32,598 bases of DNA from Chloroflexi bacterium HGW-Chloroflexi-1 (GCA_002842085.1 PHCA01000004.1:1-32598), one strand, 5' to 3'; positions 1 to 10,727 are shown, counted from the first letter of the stretch. Numbers and translations are program-made. The notes: a model not told the origin generated them from the sequence alone.

Positions 1-294
1 ATGTCTGAGGTTTTGACCGCCGTATATGAGCGCGGTGTCTTACGCCCTCTCGGCCCTGTCGGCCTGTGCGAACGCCAGACCGTGCGTTTGCAGATTCTGC
101 CCGAAGAACCAATTGACGAGGCTGAGCAGGTCATCCGGATGCTGGTCAGGACAGAACTACTCACACCGCCGGCAGGTCGCTCTGCACTTGAGCCGATTTC
201 AGAAGCCGAGCGGCGCGAAGCGGCCGACGCGTTGGGCCGGGTAGCGGGTAAACCGCTTTCTGAGATCATCATCGAAGAACGGGGCTTGAGGTGA
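1..294 (+). CDS. AF2212-like (DUF104-type) antitoxin family protein
   Basis: 97 aa; N-terminus MSEVLTAVYERGVLRPLGPVGLCERQTVRLQI resembles AF2212-like antitoxins; followed by a PIN-like tail overlapping its stop. Confidence 0.7.
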   Translation: MSEVLTAVYERGVLRPLGPVGLCERQTVRLQILPEEPIDEAEQVIRMLVRTELLTPPAGRSALEPISEAERREAADALGRVAGKPLSEIIIEERGLR

Positions 295-443
295 GTGTTC
301 TTCTGGCAGCCGTATTGCGAGTTCAGCCAGCCTTCGCACGGACAAAATCCGCCCCGCTCATTTTCCTCTCGGCCGACGACAACCTGGTTGCTACTGCAAA
401 GGCCGAAGGTCTGCTTGCAGAGAATCCCAACCAGCACCGATAA
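291..443 (+). pseudogene. C-terminal remnant of PIN-domain toxin (VapC-like)
   Basis: GTG at 291 overlaps the upstream TGA; frame reads VSVLLAAVLRVQPAFARTKSAPLIFLSADDNLVATAKAEGLLAENPNQHR*, matching the C-terminal 'FLSADDxLxxAAxAEGL' end of PIN toxins; the catalytic N-terminal part is absent. Confidence 0.6.
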
Positions 444-466
444 TCACCGACATCAGGTGAACCGCC

Positions 467-568
467 GTGCTGACTCTATCCACCCCCCTGTTCTACGCGC
501 TGGAGCTAACCTCCGCCTGCGACAACGCCTGTCCGGGTTGCAGTAACGTCTTCGCCGAGCGGCGGGCG
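467..568 (+). pseudogene. N-terminal stub of a radical SAM protein (truncated)
   Basis: Frame reads MLTLSTPLFYALELTSACDNACPGCSNVFAERRA with a CxxxCxxC motif, then loses homology-like character; the rest of the radical SAM barrel is missing. Confidence 0.55.
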
Positions 569-602
569 GTGTGCATCACGAAGCGCAGCGCCCGGTTTGT
601 TT

Positions 603-631
603 TTGCGCAGCGCCCCGCTTTAGCATATAAT
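603..631 (+). promoter_or_regulatory. Putative sigma70-type promoter upstream of mreB-like gene
   Basis: TTGCGC (603-608), 17 bp spacer, TATAAT (626-631). Confidence 0.45.
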
Positions 632-675
632 CACCGAGAATCCGATTCGAGCACCCGTTCAATCGAGGAGCAAGC

Positions 676-1680
676 ATGTTCGAGCGACAGATCGGCATCG
701 ATCTGGGCACCGTCAACGTCCTGGTGTATGTCAGTGGGCGCGGCATCGTCCTGCAAGAGCCGTCGGTGGTGGCCATTTCTACCCGAGACAATAAGATCGT
801 GGCCGTGGGCCACGAAGCCCACGATATGTTGGGGCGCACCCCGGAAAGCATCGAGGTCGCCCGGCCGATGCGGGACGGCGTCATCGCCGATTACGTGGTC
901 ACCGAGGCGATGTTGCGCTATTTCATCCGCAAGGTCAGCGGCCGCAACCCCCTCTTCCGCCCTCGGGTGATGATCAGCACGCCCAAGGGCGTCACCAGCG
1001 TCGAGAGCCGGGCAGTGCACGACGCGGCGATGCAGGCCGGGTCCAAAGAGGCCTATCTGATCCCCGAGCCGCTGGCAGCGGCCTACGGCGCCGGATTGCC
1101 CATTGGCACGCCCACCGGCAACATGGTGGTGGACATCGGCGGTGGCACCACTGAGGCCGCTGTGATCTCGATGAACGATATCGTGGTGTGGAGCAGCGTG
1201 CGCGTGGGCGGCATCCGCACCGACGAAGCGATCATCGCTTACGTACGCAGAAAATACAACCTGATCATCGGCGAGCAGACCGCCGAAGACATCAAGATCC
1301 AGATCGGCAGCGCCTTGCCGTTGGCCGATGAGCTTGATATGGAAGTGCGCGGCCGCGACCAGGTGGCCGGCTTACCCAAGACCATCACCCTCACCTCCGG
1401 CGAGGTCACCGAGGCGATCGTCGAACCGCTGAGCGCCATCGTGGGGGTCGTCAAGCAGACGCTGGAGAAGACCCCGCCCGAGCTGGCCGCCGATATCATC
1501 GACCGCGGGATGGTGCTGAGCGGCGGCGGCGCCCTGTTGCGCAACATCGACCAATTGCTGACCAAAGAAACCGGCGTGCCCTGTTTCGTGGCCGAGCACC
1601 CGTTGGCGTGCGTCGCGCTGGGCGCGGGCCGGGCGTTGGAGAATTACGAGATCATGCGGCGCAGCCTGCCGGCAGTGTAG
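676..1680 (+). CDS. mreB: Rod shape-determining protein MreB
   Basis: 334 aa; [60 protein letters not shown]: actin-like ATPase motifs of MreB. Confidence 0.93.
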   Translation: MFERQIGIDLGTVNVLVYVSGRGIVLQEPSVVAISTRDNKIVAVGHEAHDMLGRTPESIEVARPMRDGVIADYVVTEAMLRYFIRKVSGRNPLFRPRVMISTPKGVTSVESRAVHDAAMQAGSKEAYLIPEPLAAAYGAGLPIGTPTGNMVVDIGGGTTEAAVISMNDIVVWSSVRVGGIRTDEAIIAYVRRKYNLIIGEQTAEDIKIQIGSALPLADELDMEVRGRDQVAGLPKTITLTSGEVTEAIVEPLSAIVGVVKQTLEKTPPELAADIIDRGMVLSGGGALLRNIDQLLTKETGVPCFVAEHPLACVALGAGRALENYEIMRRSLPAV

Positions 1681-1721
1681 TTTTCAAGTATCCTCTCAAG
1701 CGACAGCCATAATCCGGGGTG

Positions 1722-1778
1722 GCTGTGGCCGGTCTCCTGACCGAGCCACGGTGGCTCGGTCAGGAGACCGGCCACAGC
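1722..1778. repeat. Perfect 28-bp inverted repeat, founding copy of a dispersed palindromic family
   Basis: gctgtggccggtctcctgaccgagccac (1722-1749) / gtggctcggtcaggagaccggccacagc (1751-1778). Confidence 0.9.
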
Positions 1779-1914
1779 GAGCGACTCCCCGAAAAATTGA
1801 GAAGATACGTTTTCAACCGGCTCTCGTGCGCAACAGAAGGCCCAGGGAGAATGTCCATGGGCCTTGTTTTTTGGCTTCATCACTACGCAAACGCGTCAGA
1901 TGATGATTGACGGA

Positions 1915-2808
1915 CTACCTGGCCGGGCGCGCGCGGATTTGTGCCAGGGCCGCGCGGGCGGCCTTGCGGATTTTGCCCTTGGAGTCCGATCGGGCAACGT
2001 TTTCCAGATAGGATTCGACGGTGTGATCGCCGATGCGCCCCAAGCTCTGCGCCGCGGCCTGGCGAGCCATGCTGGCGGCATCGTTGACCAGGCGATCGCA
2101 TAGATCCGGCAGGCCGGCCGGGTCACCCAGATCGCCCAGCGCCAGCAGCGCAGCCGCGCGCATGCGCGCATCCGCGTGGGTCAGCGCATCCCGCAAAGGC
2201 GCCAAAGCCAGTTCCCCGCCGTAGTGGCCGAGCCAGCGCGCCGCGTCCTGGGCCTGATCGGTATCGTCACCATATAGCTTCTCGATCCAGAGCTGAGGAT
2301 CGATCTGGGCTTCGTCCGGAAAACGGACACGGGCCTTGTCGGCCTCCACGAAGCCGCTGTAGATATCGGCGAAGGCGGGGGCGTGGGGATCGGGCGGGGG
2401 CTCAACGGCCGCGGGTGTCTTGGGCGCGGCCCGGTGCGCCAACCGGGTCACAAAATCGCTGGCCCGGATCAGGCTGGCCCCCACGGCCCGCACCCGCTCG
2501 GCCAGGCCGTGATCGTTGGTCACCACCGCATACTGGCCCGGCTGCGTCCGGCCGCGCAAAAAATCCACGATCGCGTCGTCGGCCGTCTGGCCCAGATCAG
2601 AAAAGCGCACTTGAACGCCGGGTGTGGATGGATCCGGGAAATATACGGGCAGGTCCCCGCTGTCGAAGAACACGATCATCGATCGACCGGCGGCGCGCGC
2701 GCGATAGGCGCGCAACCGTCCCAGCAGTTGCAGCTCGTCGTGGGGGTCGGCCAGATCGATGTCCGGCGTGACCCCGATCAGGTTGTGGCCGTCGATGATG
2801 TAGGTCAT
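1915..2808 (-). CDS. NYN (YacP-like) ribonuclease domain protein with C-terminal HEAT-like repeats
   Basis: 297 aa; MTYIIDGHNLIG...IVFFDSG...TADDAIVDFLRG...VVTNDHGLAERVRAVGA (NYN/YacP fold); C-terminal RWLGHYGGELALAPLRDALTHADARMRAAALLALGDLGDPAGLPDL (HEAT-like). Confidence 0.85.
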   Translation of the reverse strand: MTYIIDGHNLIGVTPDIDLADPHDELQLLGRLRAYRARAAGRSMIVFFDSGDLPVYFPDPSTPGVQVRFSDLGQTADDAIVDFLRGRTQPGQYAVVTNDHGLAERVRAVGASLIRASDFVTRLAHRAAPKTPAAVEPPPDPHAPAFADIYSGFVEADKARVRFPDEAQIDPQLWIEKLYGDDTDQAQDAARWLGHYGGELALAPLRDALTHADARMRAAALLALGDLGDPAGLPDLCDRLVNDAASMARQAAAQSLGRIGDHTVESYLENVARSDSKGKIRKAARAALAQIRARPAR

Positions 2809-2904
2809 TTGGTCCCATCAAGTGAGTTACTATACGAAAATCGTTGTTTCGATTTGATTTTCGTTTGTTCGTGCGGCGGCTTCTATTTTCGTGCCAATTC
2901 GTGC

Positions 2905-3062
2905 AATTCATGGTAACTGCTCAGCTTGTCATTGCTCAGCTTGTCATTGCGAGGAGGCGTTTTTTGCCGACGAAGCAATCGGAATTGCGGCAATCCGAAA
3001 TTGCTTCGCAAAAAACGCTCGCAATGACACGGCGGCTGAGTAGTTACAATTCGTGGCAAAAT
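2905..3062. repeat. MITE-like imperfect palindromic element
   Basis: Left arm aattcatggtaactgctcag...gtcattgcgaggaggcgttttttgc pairs with right arm gcaaaaaacgctcgcaatgacacggcggctgagtagttacaattcgtg; internal ttgcggcaatccg; partial copies near 30355 and 32500. Confidence 0.65.
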
Positions 3063-3113
3063 TCTCCCCAGGGAGTTGAGAACGATTGCGCCCTATTGAG
3101 CCGCCCGGTATCG

Positions 3114-3142
3114 TTGACGCTGTTCATAGTGTATGTTATGAT
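3114..3142 (+). promoter_or_regulatory. Putative sigma70-type promoter upstream of nadE
   Basis: TTGACG (3114-3119), 17 bp spacer, TATGAT (3137-3142), about 50 bp before the ATG at 3191. Confidence 0.65.
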
Positions 3143-3190
3143 GAGGCAAAAGTCAATCACAAATAAACGCGTAATGAGGCTATCACATCC

Positions 3191-4849
<1,659 letters not shown>

Positions 4850-4902
4850 GAGAGGTCAACAAGAAACGCACTGTGGGTAGGTGACAGGAATCAGGAGGGG
4901 TC

Positions 4903-5913
4903 ATGGGTCAAAACTCAGAATCGGAACACAGGGAAATCGTACGAGAACCGGTTGCCACGTACATCCGAAACACCCAGGTACCCTCGTTTTTCGGCGAGTC
5001 AATGCTCAGAGGGGCATACGCGCCGGTTGATCCTGCTCGCCTGGATCCCCAAGCACCAGTGATATACTACACACACCCACACGGCAAGATTTGGGTTGGA
5101 GATGCGGTGACCTGGCTGCAAACTCTTCCTGATGCTTCGGTAGATCTGGTTTTCGCCGACCCGCCCTACAACATCGGCAAAGCGGGATGGGACACCTTCG
5201 AGTCTCAACAGGAATACGTGGATTGGTCTCTGCGATGGATTGAACAGGCGGCGAGAGTGCTCAAACCGACCGGCACATTGTATGTCTGTGGGTTCTCCGA
5301 GATTCTGGCAGATCTCAGGCTGCCCGCCTCAAAGTTCTTCCAGGGATGCCGCTGGCTGGTTTGGCACTACAAGAACAAGGCCAACCTGAGTAATGATTGG
5401 GGCCGCTCTCATGAAAGTCTCTTGCATTTTAGAAAAAGCCGGAAGTTCACATTCAACACCGATGATGTGCGCATCCCTTATGGCAACCACACGCTGAGGT
5501 ACCCCGAGCATCCCCAGGCAGAGACCAGTCAGTACGGAAGGGGCAACAGCAGTGGGCGCCTGTGGCATCCCCACCCGAAGGGAGCCAAGCCCAAAGACGT
5601 CATCGAGATTCCTACCACCTGCAATGGAATGCACGAGAAGACGCCACACCCGACACAAAAACCCGAAGAACTACTGCGAAAGATCATCCTGGCTTCGTCC
5701 AATACAGATGACCTGGTCGTTGACCCCTTTCTCGGTTCAGGAACCACAGTAGTGGTTGCTGAACAACTCAGGCGCAACTGGCTGGGTTGTGACATCAACC
5801 TTCAATACTGTGATTGGGCCGCACACAGGATCGAATTGGTCGAAGATTGGCCGGTAGAAAAATGGATCGAATACGATCAGCAGAATGTTACAGGAAGGAA
5901 GTCTATCCGATGA
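4903..5913 (+). CDS. DNA methyltransferase, beta-class-type motif order (N6-adenine or N4-cytosine)
   Basis: 336 aa; motif IV VFADPPYNIGKAGWD precedes motif I VVDPFLGSGTTVVVAEQLRR; strong SD aggagggg before ATG. Confidence 0.92.
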   Translation: MGQNSESEHREIVREPVATYIRNTQVPSFFGESMLRGAYAPVDPARLDPQAPVIYYTHPHGKIWVGDAVTWLQTLPDASVDLVFADPPYNIGKAGWDTFESQQEYVDWSLRWIEQAARVLKPTGTLYVCGFSEILADLRLPASKFFQGCRWLVWHYKNKANLSNDWGRSHESLLHFRKSRKFTFNTDDVRIPYGNHTLRYPEHPQAETSQYGRGNSSGRLWHPHPKGAKPKDVIEIPTTCNGMHEKTPHPTQKPEELLRKIILASSNTDDLVVDPFLGSGTTVVVAEQLRRNWLGCDINLQYCDWAAHRIELVEDWPVEKWIEYDQQNVTGRKSIR

Positions 5914-6046
5914 TCACCGTGACCCTGGATGATCTGCAAGAAAGCGTCCGAGATGATCACCAATCCGCGCCTGAACGAGCAGATACGTGACTTTCAACAG
6001 TTTCTTACCGTTGACTTATGGACGTTGACAGACAGGTGAGCGGGCA

Positions 6047-6637
6047 ATGTACTACCTATCAAGTCGGAAGCGCCATACGATATTGTGGCTGGTTGTTGGG
6101 ATGTTGGGTGGCCTGGCATGGCTTGCCGGGTGCACTGATGGGGCTGGACCGACGGCACAGCCGGCCCAGGAAGGAGAGAGCGCTATGAAACTCACCAGCT
6201 CGGCCTTCGGCGATGGGGACATGATCCCGCGCCGATACACGTGCGACGGCGACGACGTTTCACCGCCGCTGGCCTGGACCGGCGTGCCGGCCGGGACCAA
6301 GGCGCTGGCGTTGATCTGCGACGACCCGGACGCGCCGGTCGGCACGTGGGTGCATTGGGTGCTTTTCGGCCTGCCGGCCGACATGACGCAACTGCCGGAA
6401 GGCGTGCCGGCCATGCAGACGCTGGAAAACGGCGCCATCCACGGGACCAACAGTTGGAAACGGGTCGGCTATGGCGGCCCCTGCCCGCCCAGTGGCACGC
6501 ACCGCTACTTCTTCAAGCTCTACGCGCTGGACGGCCCACTGGCCCTGGGGAGTAACGCCACCGCCAGGGACGTGCAAGCCGCCATGAAAGGACACGTTCT
6601 GACCGAGGCGCAGTTGATGGGGCGATACAAGCGGTGA
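6047..6637 (+). CDS. YbhB/YbcL family Raf-kinase-inhibitor-like (PEBP) protein, predicted lipoprotein
   Basis: 196 aa; signal with lipobox LAWLAGC; MIPRRYTCDGDDVSPPLAWTGVPAGTKALALICDDPDAP, WVHWVLFGLPA, YGGPCPPSGTHRYFFKLYALD. Confidence 0.93.
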   Translation: MYYLSSRKRHTILWLVVGMLGGLAWLAGCTDGAGPTAQPAQEGESAMKLTSSAFGDGDMIPRRYTCDGDDVSPPLAWTGVPAGTKALALICDDPDAPVGTWVHWVLFGLPADMTQLPEGVPAMQTLENGAIHGTNSWKRVGYGGPCPPSGTHRYFFKLYALDGPLALGSNATARDVQAAMKGHVLTEAQLMGRYKR

Positions 6638-6689
6638 CCCGGTGACCCGGTGACATGGTGACCCGGTGACATGGTGACCCGGTGACATG
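6637..6689. repeat. GGTGACNN-type octamer tandem repeat
   Basis: ggtgacccggtgacccggtgacatggtgacccggtgacatggtgacccggtgacatgg. Confidence 0.85.
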
Positions 6690-6693
6690 GGGG

Positions 6694-6757
6694 TATCTTC
6701 TTAATTTTTCAGGGACTCGCTGGCTGTGGCCGGTCTCCTGACCGAGCCACGGTGGCG
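6694..6757 (-). repeat. Copy of dispersed palindromic family (one arm plus flank)
   Basis: gtatcttcttaatttttcagggactcgctggctgtggccggtctcctgaccgagccacggtggc; near-identical to the reverse complement of ~1750-1815. Confidence 0.8.
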
Positions 6758-6810
6758 ACGATTGTGGGCATGATTAATCATCCGGAAACGTGGGTGATCG
6801 GGTATCGTGG

Positions 6811-6912
6811 CACGGTGACCCGGTGACATGATGACCCGGTGACATGGTGGCTTTGCGAGGTCACCTTGTCACCTTGTCACCCCTTCACCTTGTCACCTTG
6901 TCACCTTGTCAA
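6811..6912. repeat. GGTGACNN octamer repeats in both orientations
   Basis: ggtgacccggtgacatgatgacccggtgac followed by its complement-type array caccttgtcaccttgtcacc...caccttgtcaccttgtcaccttgtcaa. Confidence 0.8.
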
Positions 6913-6929
6913 GTGTAGCGAGGGGTAAA

Positions 6930-8258
6930 ATGAAACAACGCAAGATGGGGACACGAGCAAATCTGTGGCTGCTGGCGCTGCTGGCGGCCCAACTGGCGAT
7001 GGCTTTGCTGTTCGGGCAAGCCAACGCGCAGGCGCCTGGGGCGGTGAAACTGGCGACCTTCAAAGGCCCGGTGACGCCGGTGCTGGCGGAGTACATCGAC
7101 CGGGCGATCTCCGCCGCGGAGGCCACGGGCGCGGCCGCACTGGTGATCGAGCTCGACACGCCCGGCGGCTCAGTGGACATCACCAAGGCGCTGACCCAAC
7201 GGATGACCAGCGCCACCGTGCCGGTTATCGTCTACGTGGCGCCGCGCGGCGCGCACGCGGGGTCGGCGGGCACCTTCATCACGTTGGCCGGCCACGTCGC
7301 CGCGATGGCGCCGGGCAGCAGCATCGGCGCGGCCAGCCCCGTGAGCAGTGAGGGCGGCGAGCTGCCAGAGACGCTGAAGACCAAGGAGACCAACATCCTG
7401 GTCGCCGACATCAAGAACCTGGCCGCCCGGCGGGGTGAAAAGGCCGTCGCCTGGGCCGAAAAAGCGGTGTCTGAGGCGGCCGCGGCCACGGCCGACGAGG
7501 CGCTGGCGTTGGGCGTGATCGACGTGGTGGCGGATGACCTGCCCGATCTGCTGCGCCAGTTGGACGGCCGCACGATCACCGTCGCAGGAAAAGAAATCAC
7601 GTTGCAGCTCAGCGACCGGCCCATCGAACCTGTGCCGCTGAGCGCCATCGAAAATTTCCTCAACACGCTGACCAACCCGGCGCTGGCCGCCATCCTGCTG
7701 ACCATCGGGCTGAACGCGATCCTGTTCGAGCTGTCCAATCCCGGCGGCTACGTTGCGGGCGTCATCGGCGTGATCTGTCTGCTGCTGGCGTTTTATGCGC
7801 TGGGCACGCTCAACGCCAACTGGGTCGGACTGGGCTGCGTCGGGCTGGCGTTCGTGCTCTTCGTGGTAGACATCAAGGCGCCTACCCATGGCGTGCTGAC
7901 CTTTGGAGGCATCGTGAGTTTTATCTTAGGAACGTTCATACTCTTCAACACCTCAGAACTTGAGGTCCCGTGGGTGACCATCATCGCCCTGGCGCTGGCC
8001 ACAGGCGGCTTCTTCGCCTTCGCCATCAGCAAAGCCCTGGCCATCCAGCGCCGCCAGCCCACCACCGGCATGGAAGGGATGATCGGCCAGACGGCCGAAG
8101 TGCGCAAGGCATTGGAGCTGGTCGGCAAGGTGCTGGCCGCAGGCGAATTGTGGACCGCCGAATCGGAGTCCGGGCCGATCGCAGTCGGAGAACGCGTGGT
8201 GATCACAGGCCACGAGGGGTTCCGGTTGCGGGTGCGAAAGATGATCCGGGAAGCGTAG
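6930..8258 (+). CDS. NfeD-family membrane-bound serine protease (ClpP-class)
   Basis: ATG at 6930 behind gaggggt; VIELDTPGGSVDITKALTQRM, PVIVYVAPRGAHAGSAGTFITLAGHVAAMAPGSSIGAASPV; multiple TM helices; C-terminal NfeD beta domain (GMIGQTAEVRKAL...VVITGHEGFRLRVRK). Confidence 0.93.
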   Translation: MKQRKMGTRANLWLLALLAAQLAMALLFGQANAQAPGAVKLATFKGPVTPVLAEYIDRAISAAEATGAAALVIELDTPGGSVDITKALTQRMTSATVPVIVYVAPRGAHAGSAGTFITLAGHVAAMAPGSSIGAASPVSSEGGELPETLKTKETNILVADIKNLAARRGEKAVAWAEKAVSEAAAATADEALALGVIDVVADDLPDLLRQLDGRTITVAGKEITLQLSDRPIEPVPLSAIENFLNTLTNPALAAILLTIGLNAILFELSNPGGYVAGVIGVICLLLAFYALGTLNANWVGLGCVGLAFVLFVVDIKAPTHGVLTFGGIVSFILGTFILFNTSELEVPWVTIIALALATGGFFAFAISKALAIQRRQPTTGMEGMIGQTAEVRKALELVGKVLAAGELWTAESESGPIAVGERVVITGHEGFRLRVRKMIREA

Positions 8259-8270
8259 GGGGTTGAAGTT

Positions 8271-10727
8271 ATGGCGAAACTGTCGCGCAAAAAACGCAAA
8301 TCATCCCGAAAATCACCAGGCGGTTCAGGTGCGCTGGCGCACCTGAACCGCGTCCTGAACCAAACCAAGGCGTTGCTCCACGCAAACCAGGTCCACGAAG
8401 CGCTAGGGCTGTTGGAAGCCAACGTGAACCGCCTGGGCCAGTTCGCCGCCTTTCAGGCCGCGCTGGCGACCGTCTACGGCGAGGTGGGCCGTTATCAGGA
8501 TGCGGCCCGCCACGCCCGCGTGGCCATCGACCTGGACCCCAAGCAGGCTGACTACTACCTGCTTACAGCTATGACCTACATGTCGGCGGGCTACTTCACT
8601 TTGGCGGCTCGAGCGCGCCGGGTGTGGCTCCGGACGGCCCCGCGCGGCCCGCTCCTGCCGGAGATGCGCCAACTCGACGAGGACTATCGGCGTGGGAGCG
8701 AACTGCTGCAGACTGAGTACGGGGTGCGAGACACGAAAACCGCCGAGGAGGCCGGCTATCAACTCGATGAAGGCCGCTGGGCGTTGACGCAGGATCGCTG
8801 GAAGGATGCGCTGCAACATGCGCGAGCCGCATCGAAGCTGATACCGGGCTGGCCGCCGCCACGCAACAACGCGACGATGGCCCTGTACTATCTCGGACGG
8901 TATGCCGAAGCGGTCGCCGAGGCGGAGGCGGTGCTGCGCGACGGGGACCCAGACAACGTTCACGCGTTGAGCAACCTGGTGCGTTGCCACACCATCCTGG
9001 GTGATCCCGCTCGGGCCAACGAGTACGGCAACCGGCTGGCGCGCCTCCCTTTGTCCAGCGACCCCGCCAACGTTGTCAAGCAGATCGAGGGGCTGGCCTT
9101 CCTCGATCGCGATGCTGAGATCGAACGCATACTGGTGGAAGCCGAAGCGGAATTCGACGAGCTGCCGGCGGATCTGTACGTGCATTGGGGAATCGTCGCG
9201 GCCAACGCCGGCAGGCGAAAGGAGGCGCTGGCGCATCTCCAGCGCGCCCAGCAAGCCGGGGTGGCGTCACAAATCCTGCAAGACACGTTGGAAGCCCTGC
9301 AAAGTGGCCAGACAGGGCTGGGCACCGCCGATCGCTTCTCCCACACCCACTACGTCGACCTGATCGACCGGGATGCCATCGAAAAAGCCATCAACCAGGC
9401 GCTCCTGGATAAAAAGACCAAGAAACATGACGACCGTGCCTGGGCCGAGCTGGTACGTCAATTCCCTCAGTTACCCCTCGTCGTCCGCAAGATGCTCTAT
9501 GAGGCGCCCGAAGGGGTGATCCCGATGGCGCAGTTGCTGGCGTGCCTCCGGACGCCCGCGGCTGTTGCGGCACTGCATGAATTCGTTTCCGGGCAACTTG
9601 GCGAGCAAGAGGATCGCATGGCAGCGCTGCGGATCATGCAGCAAACCGGCGTCCTGCCACGCGGCGCCCAGATCGAGATGTGGATCGAAGGAAAGCACCA
9701 GCCCGTCAGGACCATGCTGCAAGAGATCTCTGACGAATTTGTGCCGGACTATTCACCAGAAGTGTGGGATCTGTACGCACAGGCCCTGACGGCCGGGCGG
9801 GAAGGCCGCGTCGCCGAAGCGGAGCGCCTTTACGAGGCGATGCTCAGGATCGAGCCGAACGCCAAGGAAGCCTATAACAACCTGGCCACCATCTATTTGA
9901 AGCGCGGTGACACGGCCCGTGCCGACGAATACGTGGACAAGGCACTGGAGATCGACCCGCTCTACCCCTTCCCCCGCACCGCGCGGGCTCTCCAGGCACT
10001 GCAGCAAGAGGGCGTAGAGGCGGCCAAGGCGTGGATGGAACCGCTCCATGCCATTCAACAATGGCATCCGCTCGGCTTTGCCGTATACCAGAAAGCCATG
10101 GCCCGGATCGCCACCAAAGAACAACTGTACGACGTGGCGATCCGCCATCTGGAAGCCGCCAAACAGATCAACGAAGATGACCCCGACATCGCACCGCTAC
10201 TCAGCCGGGTCACCTTGTTGGAGACTTTCAGTAAGGGGAGCGCCATTTGGCAGGAACGGGTCGATAGCTATCGCCGGCGTCGCCAACAGGCGCCGCTCCC
10301 GGCCGACCCGACCCTGGCCGATTGTTTTGGATTGCTGACCAAGGGCGACATGACCGGCATCCGCCAGGTGCATGGGCTGAGCGGTGTTTCGGCTTACAAG
10401 AAGGCGCAACTGCGCGACTATTTGATGAGTCTACTGAGCGACGCCGACCACCTGGTCGACCGCGTCGCTGGGCTCACCGACACCGAGCGCGCCGCGCTGG
10501 ACGACATCCTGGGTCACGACGGGATCATGGGCCGACAGGAGTTCATCGACGCACACGGCGACGATCGCGACGATTCACCCTACCTGGAGTATCACGCGAC
10601 CCAATCAAAAACCACCGCAGGCCGGTTGTGCGCGCACGGCCTGCTGTTCCAGGGCGCCATCAATGAGCGCACCGTGTTCGTCGTCCCGCGCGAACTGCGG
10701 CCACTGCTGCGGGAGATCCTGGCCTGA
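8271..10727 (+). CDS. Large TPR-repeat protein with basic N-terminus
   Basis: 818 aa; repeated TPR-like units (e.g. AEAERLYEAMLRIEPNAKEAYNNLATIYLKRGDTARADEYVDKALEIDPLYP); N-terminus MAKLSRKKRKSSRKSPGG. Confidence 0.85.
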   Translation: MAKLSRKKRKSSRKSPGGSGALAHLNRVLNQTKALLHANQVHEALGLLEANVNRLGQFAAFQAALATVYGEVGRYQDAARHARVAIDLDPKQADYYLLTAMTYMSAGYFTLAARARRVWLRTAPRGPLLPEMRQLDEDYRRGSELLQTEYGVRDTKTAEEAGYQLDEGRWALTQDRWKDALQHARAASKLIPGWPPPRNNATMALYYLGRYAEAVAEAEAVLRDGDPDNVHALSNLVRCHTILGDPARANEYGNRLARLPLSSDPANVVKQIEGLAFLDRDAEIERILVEAEAEFDELPADLYVHWGIVAANAGRRKEALAHLQRAQQAGVASQILQDTLEALQSGQTGLGTADRFSHTHYVDLIDRDAIEKAINQALLDKKTKKHDDRAWAELVRQFPQLPLVVRKMLYEAPEGVIPMAQLLACLRTPAAVAALHEFVSGQLGEQEDRMAALRIMQQTGVLPRGAQIEMWIEGKHQPVRTMLQEISDEFVPDYSPEVWDLYAQALTAGREGRVAEAERLYEAMLRIEPNAKEAYNNLATIYLKRGDTARADEYVDKALEIDPLYPFPRTARALQALQQEGVEAAKAWMEPLHAIQQWHPLGFAVYQKAMARIATKEQLYDVAIRHLEAAKQINEDDPDIAPLLSRVTLLETFSKGSAIWQERVDSYRRRRQQAPLPADPTLADCFGLLTKGDMTGIRQVHGLSGVSAYKKAQLRDYLMSLLSDADHLVDRVAGLTDTERAALDDILGHDGIMGRQEFIDAHGDDRDDSPYLEYHATQSKTTAGRLCAHGLLFQGAINERTVFVVPRELRPLLREILA

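Noticed and set aside
467-970. 167-aa plus-strand ORF as a whole protein
   Set aside because: Only the first ~34 aa look real (radical SAM stub); the remainder overlaps mreB out of frame.
676-1680. Solitary mreB (no mreC/mreD alongside) as an anomaly
   Set aside because: Isolated mreB-like genes are not rare, and the rest of the genome is not visible, so nothing can be concluded.
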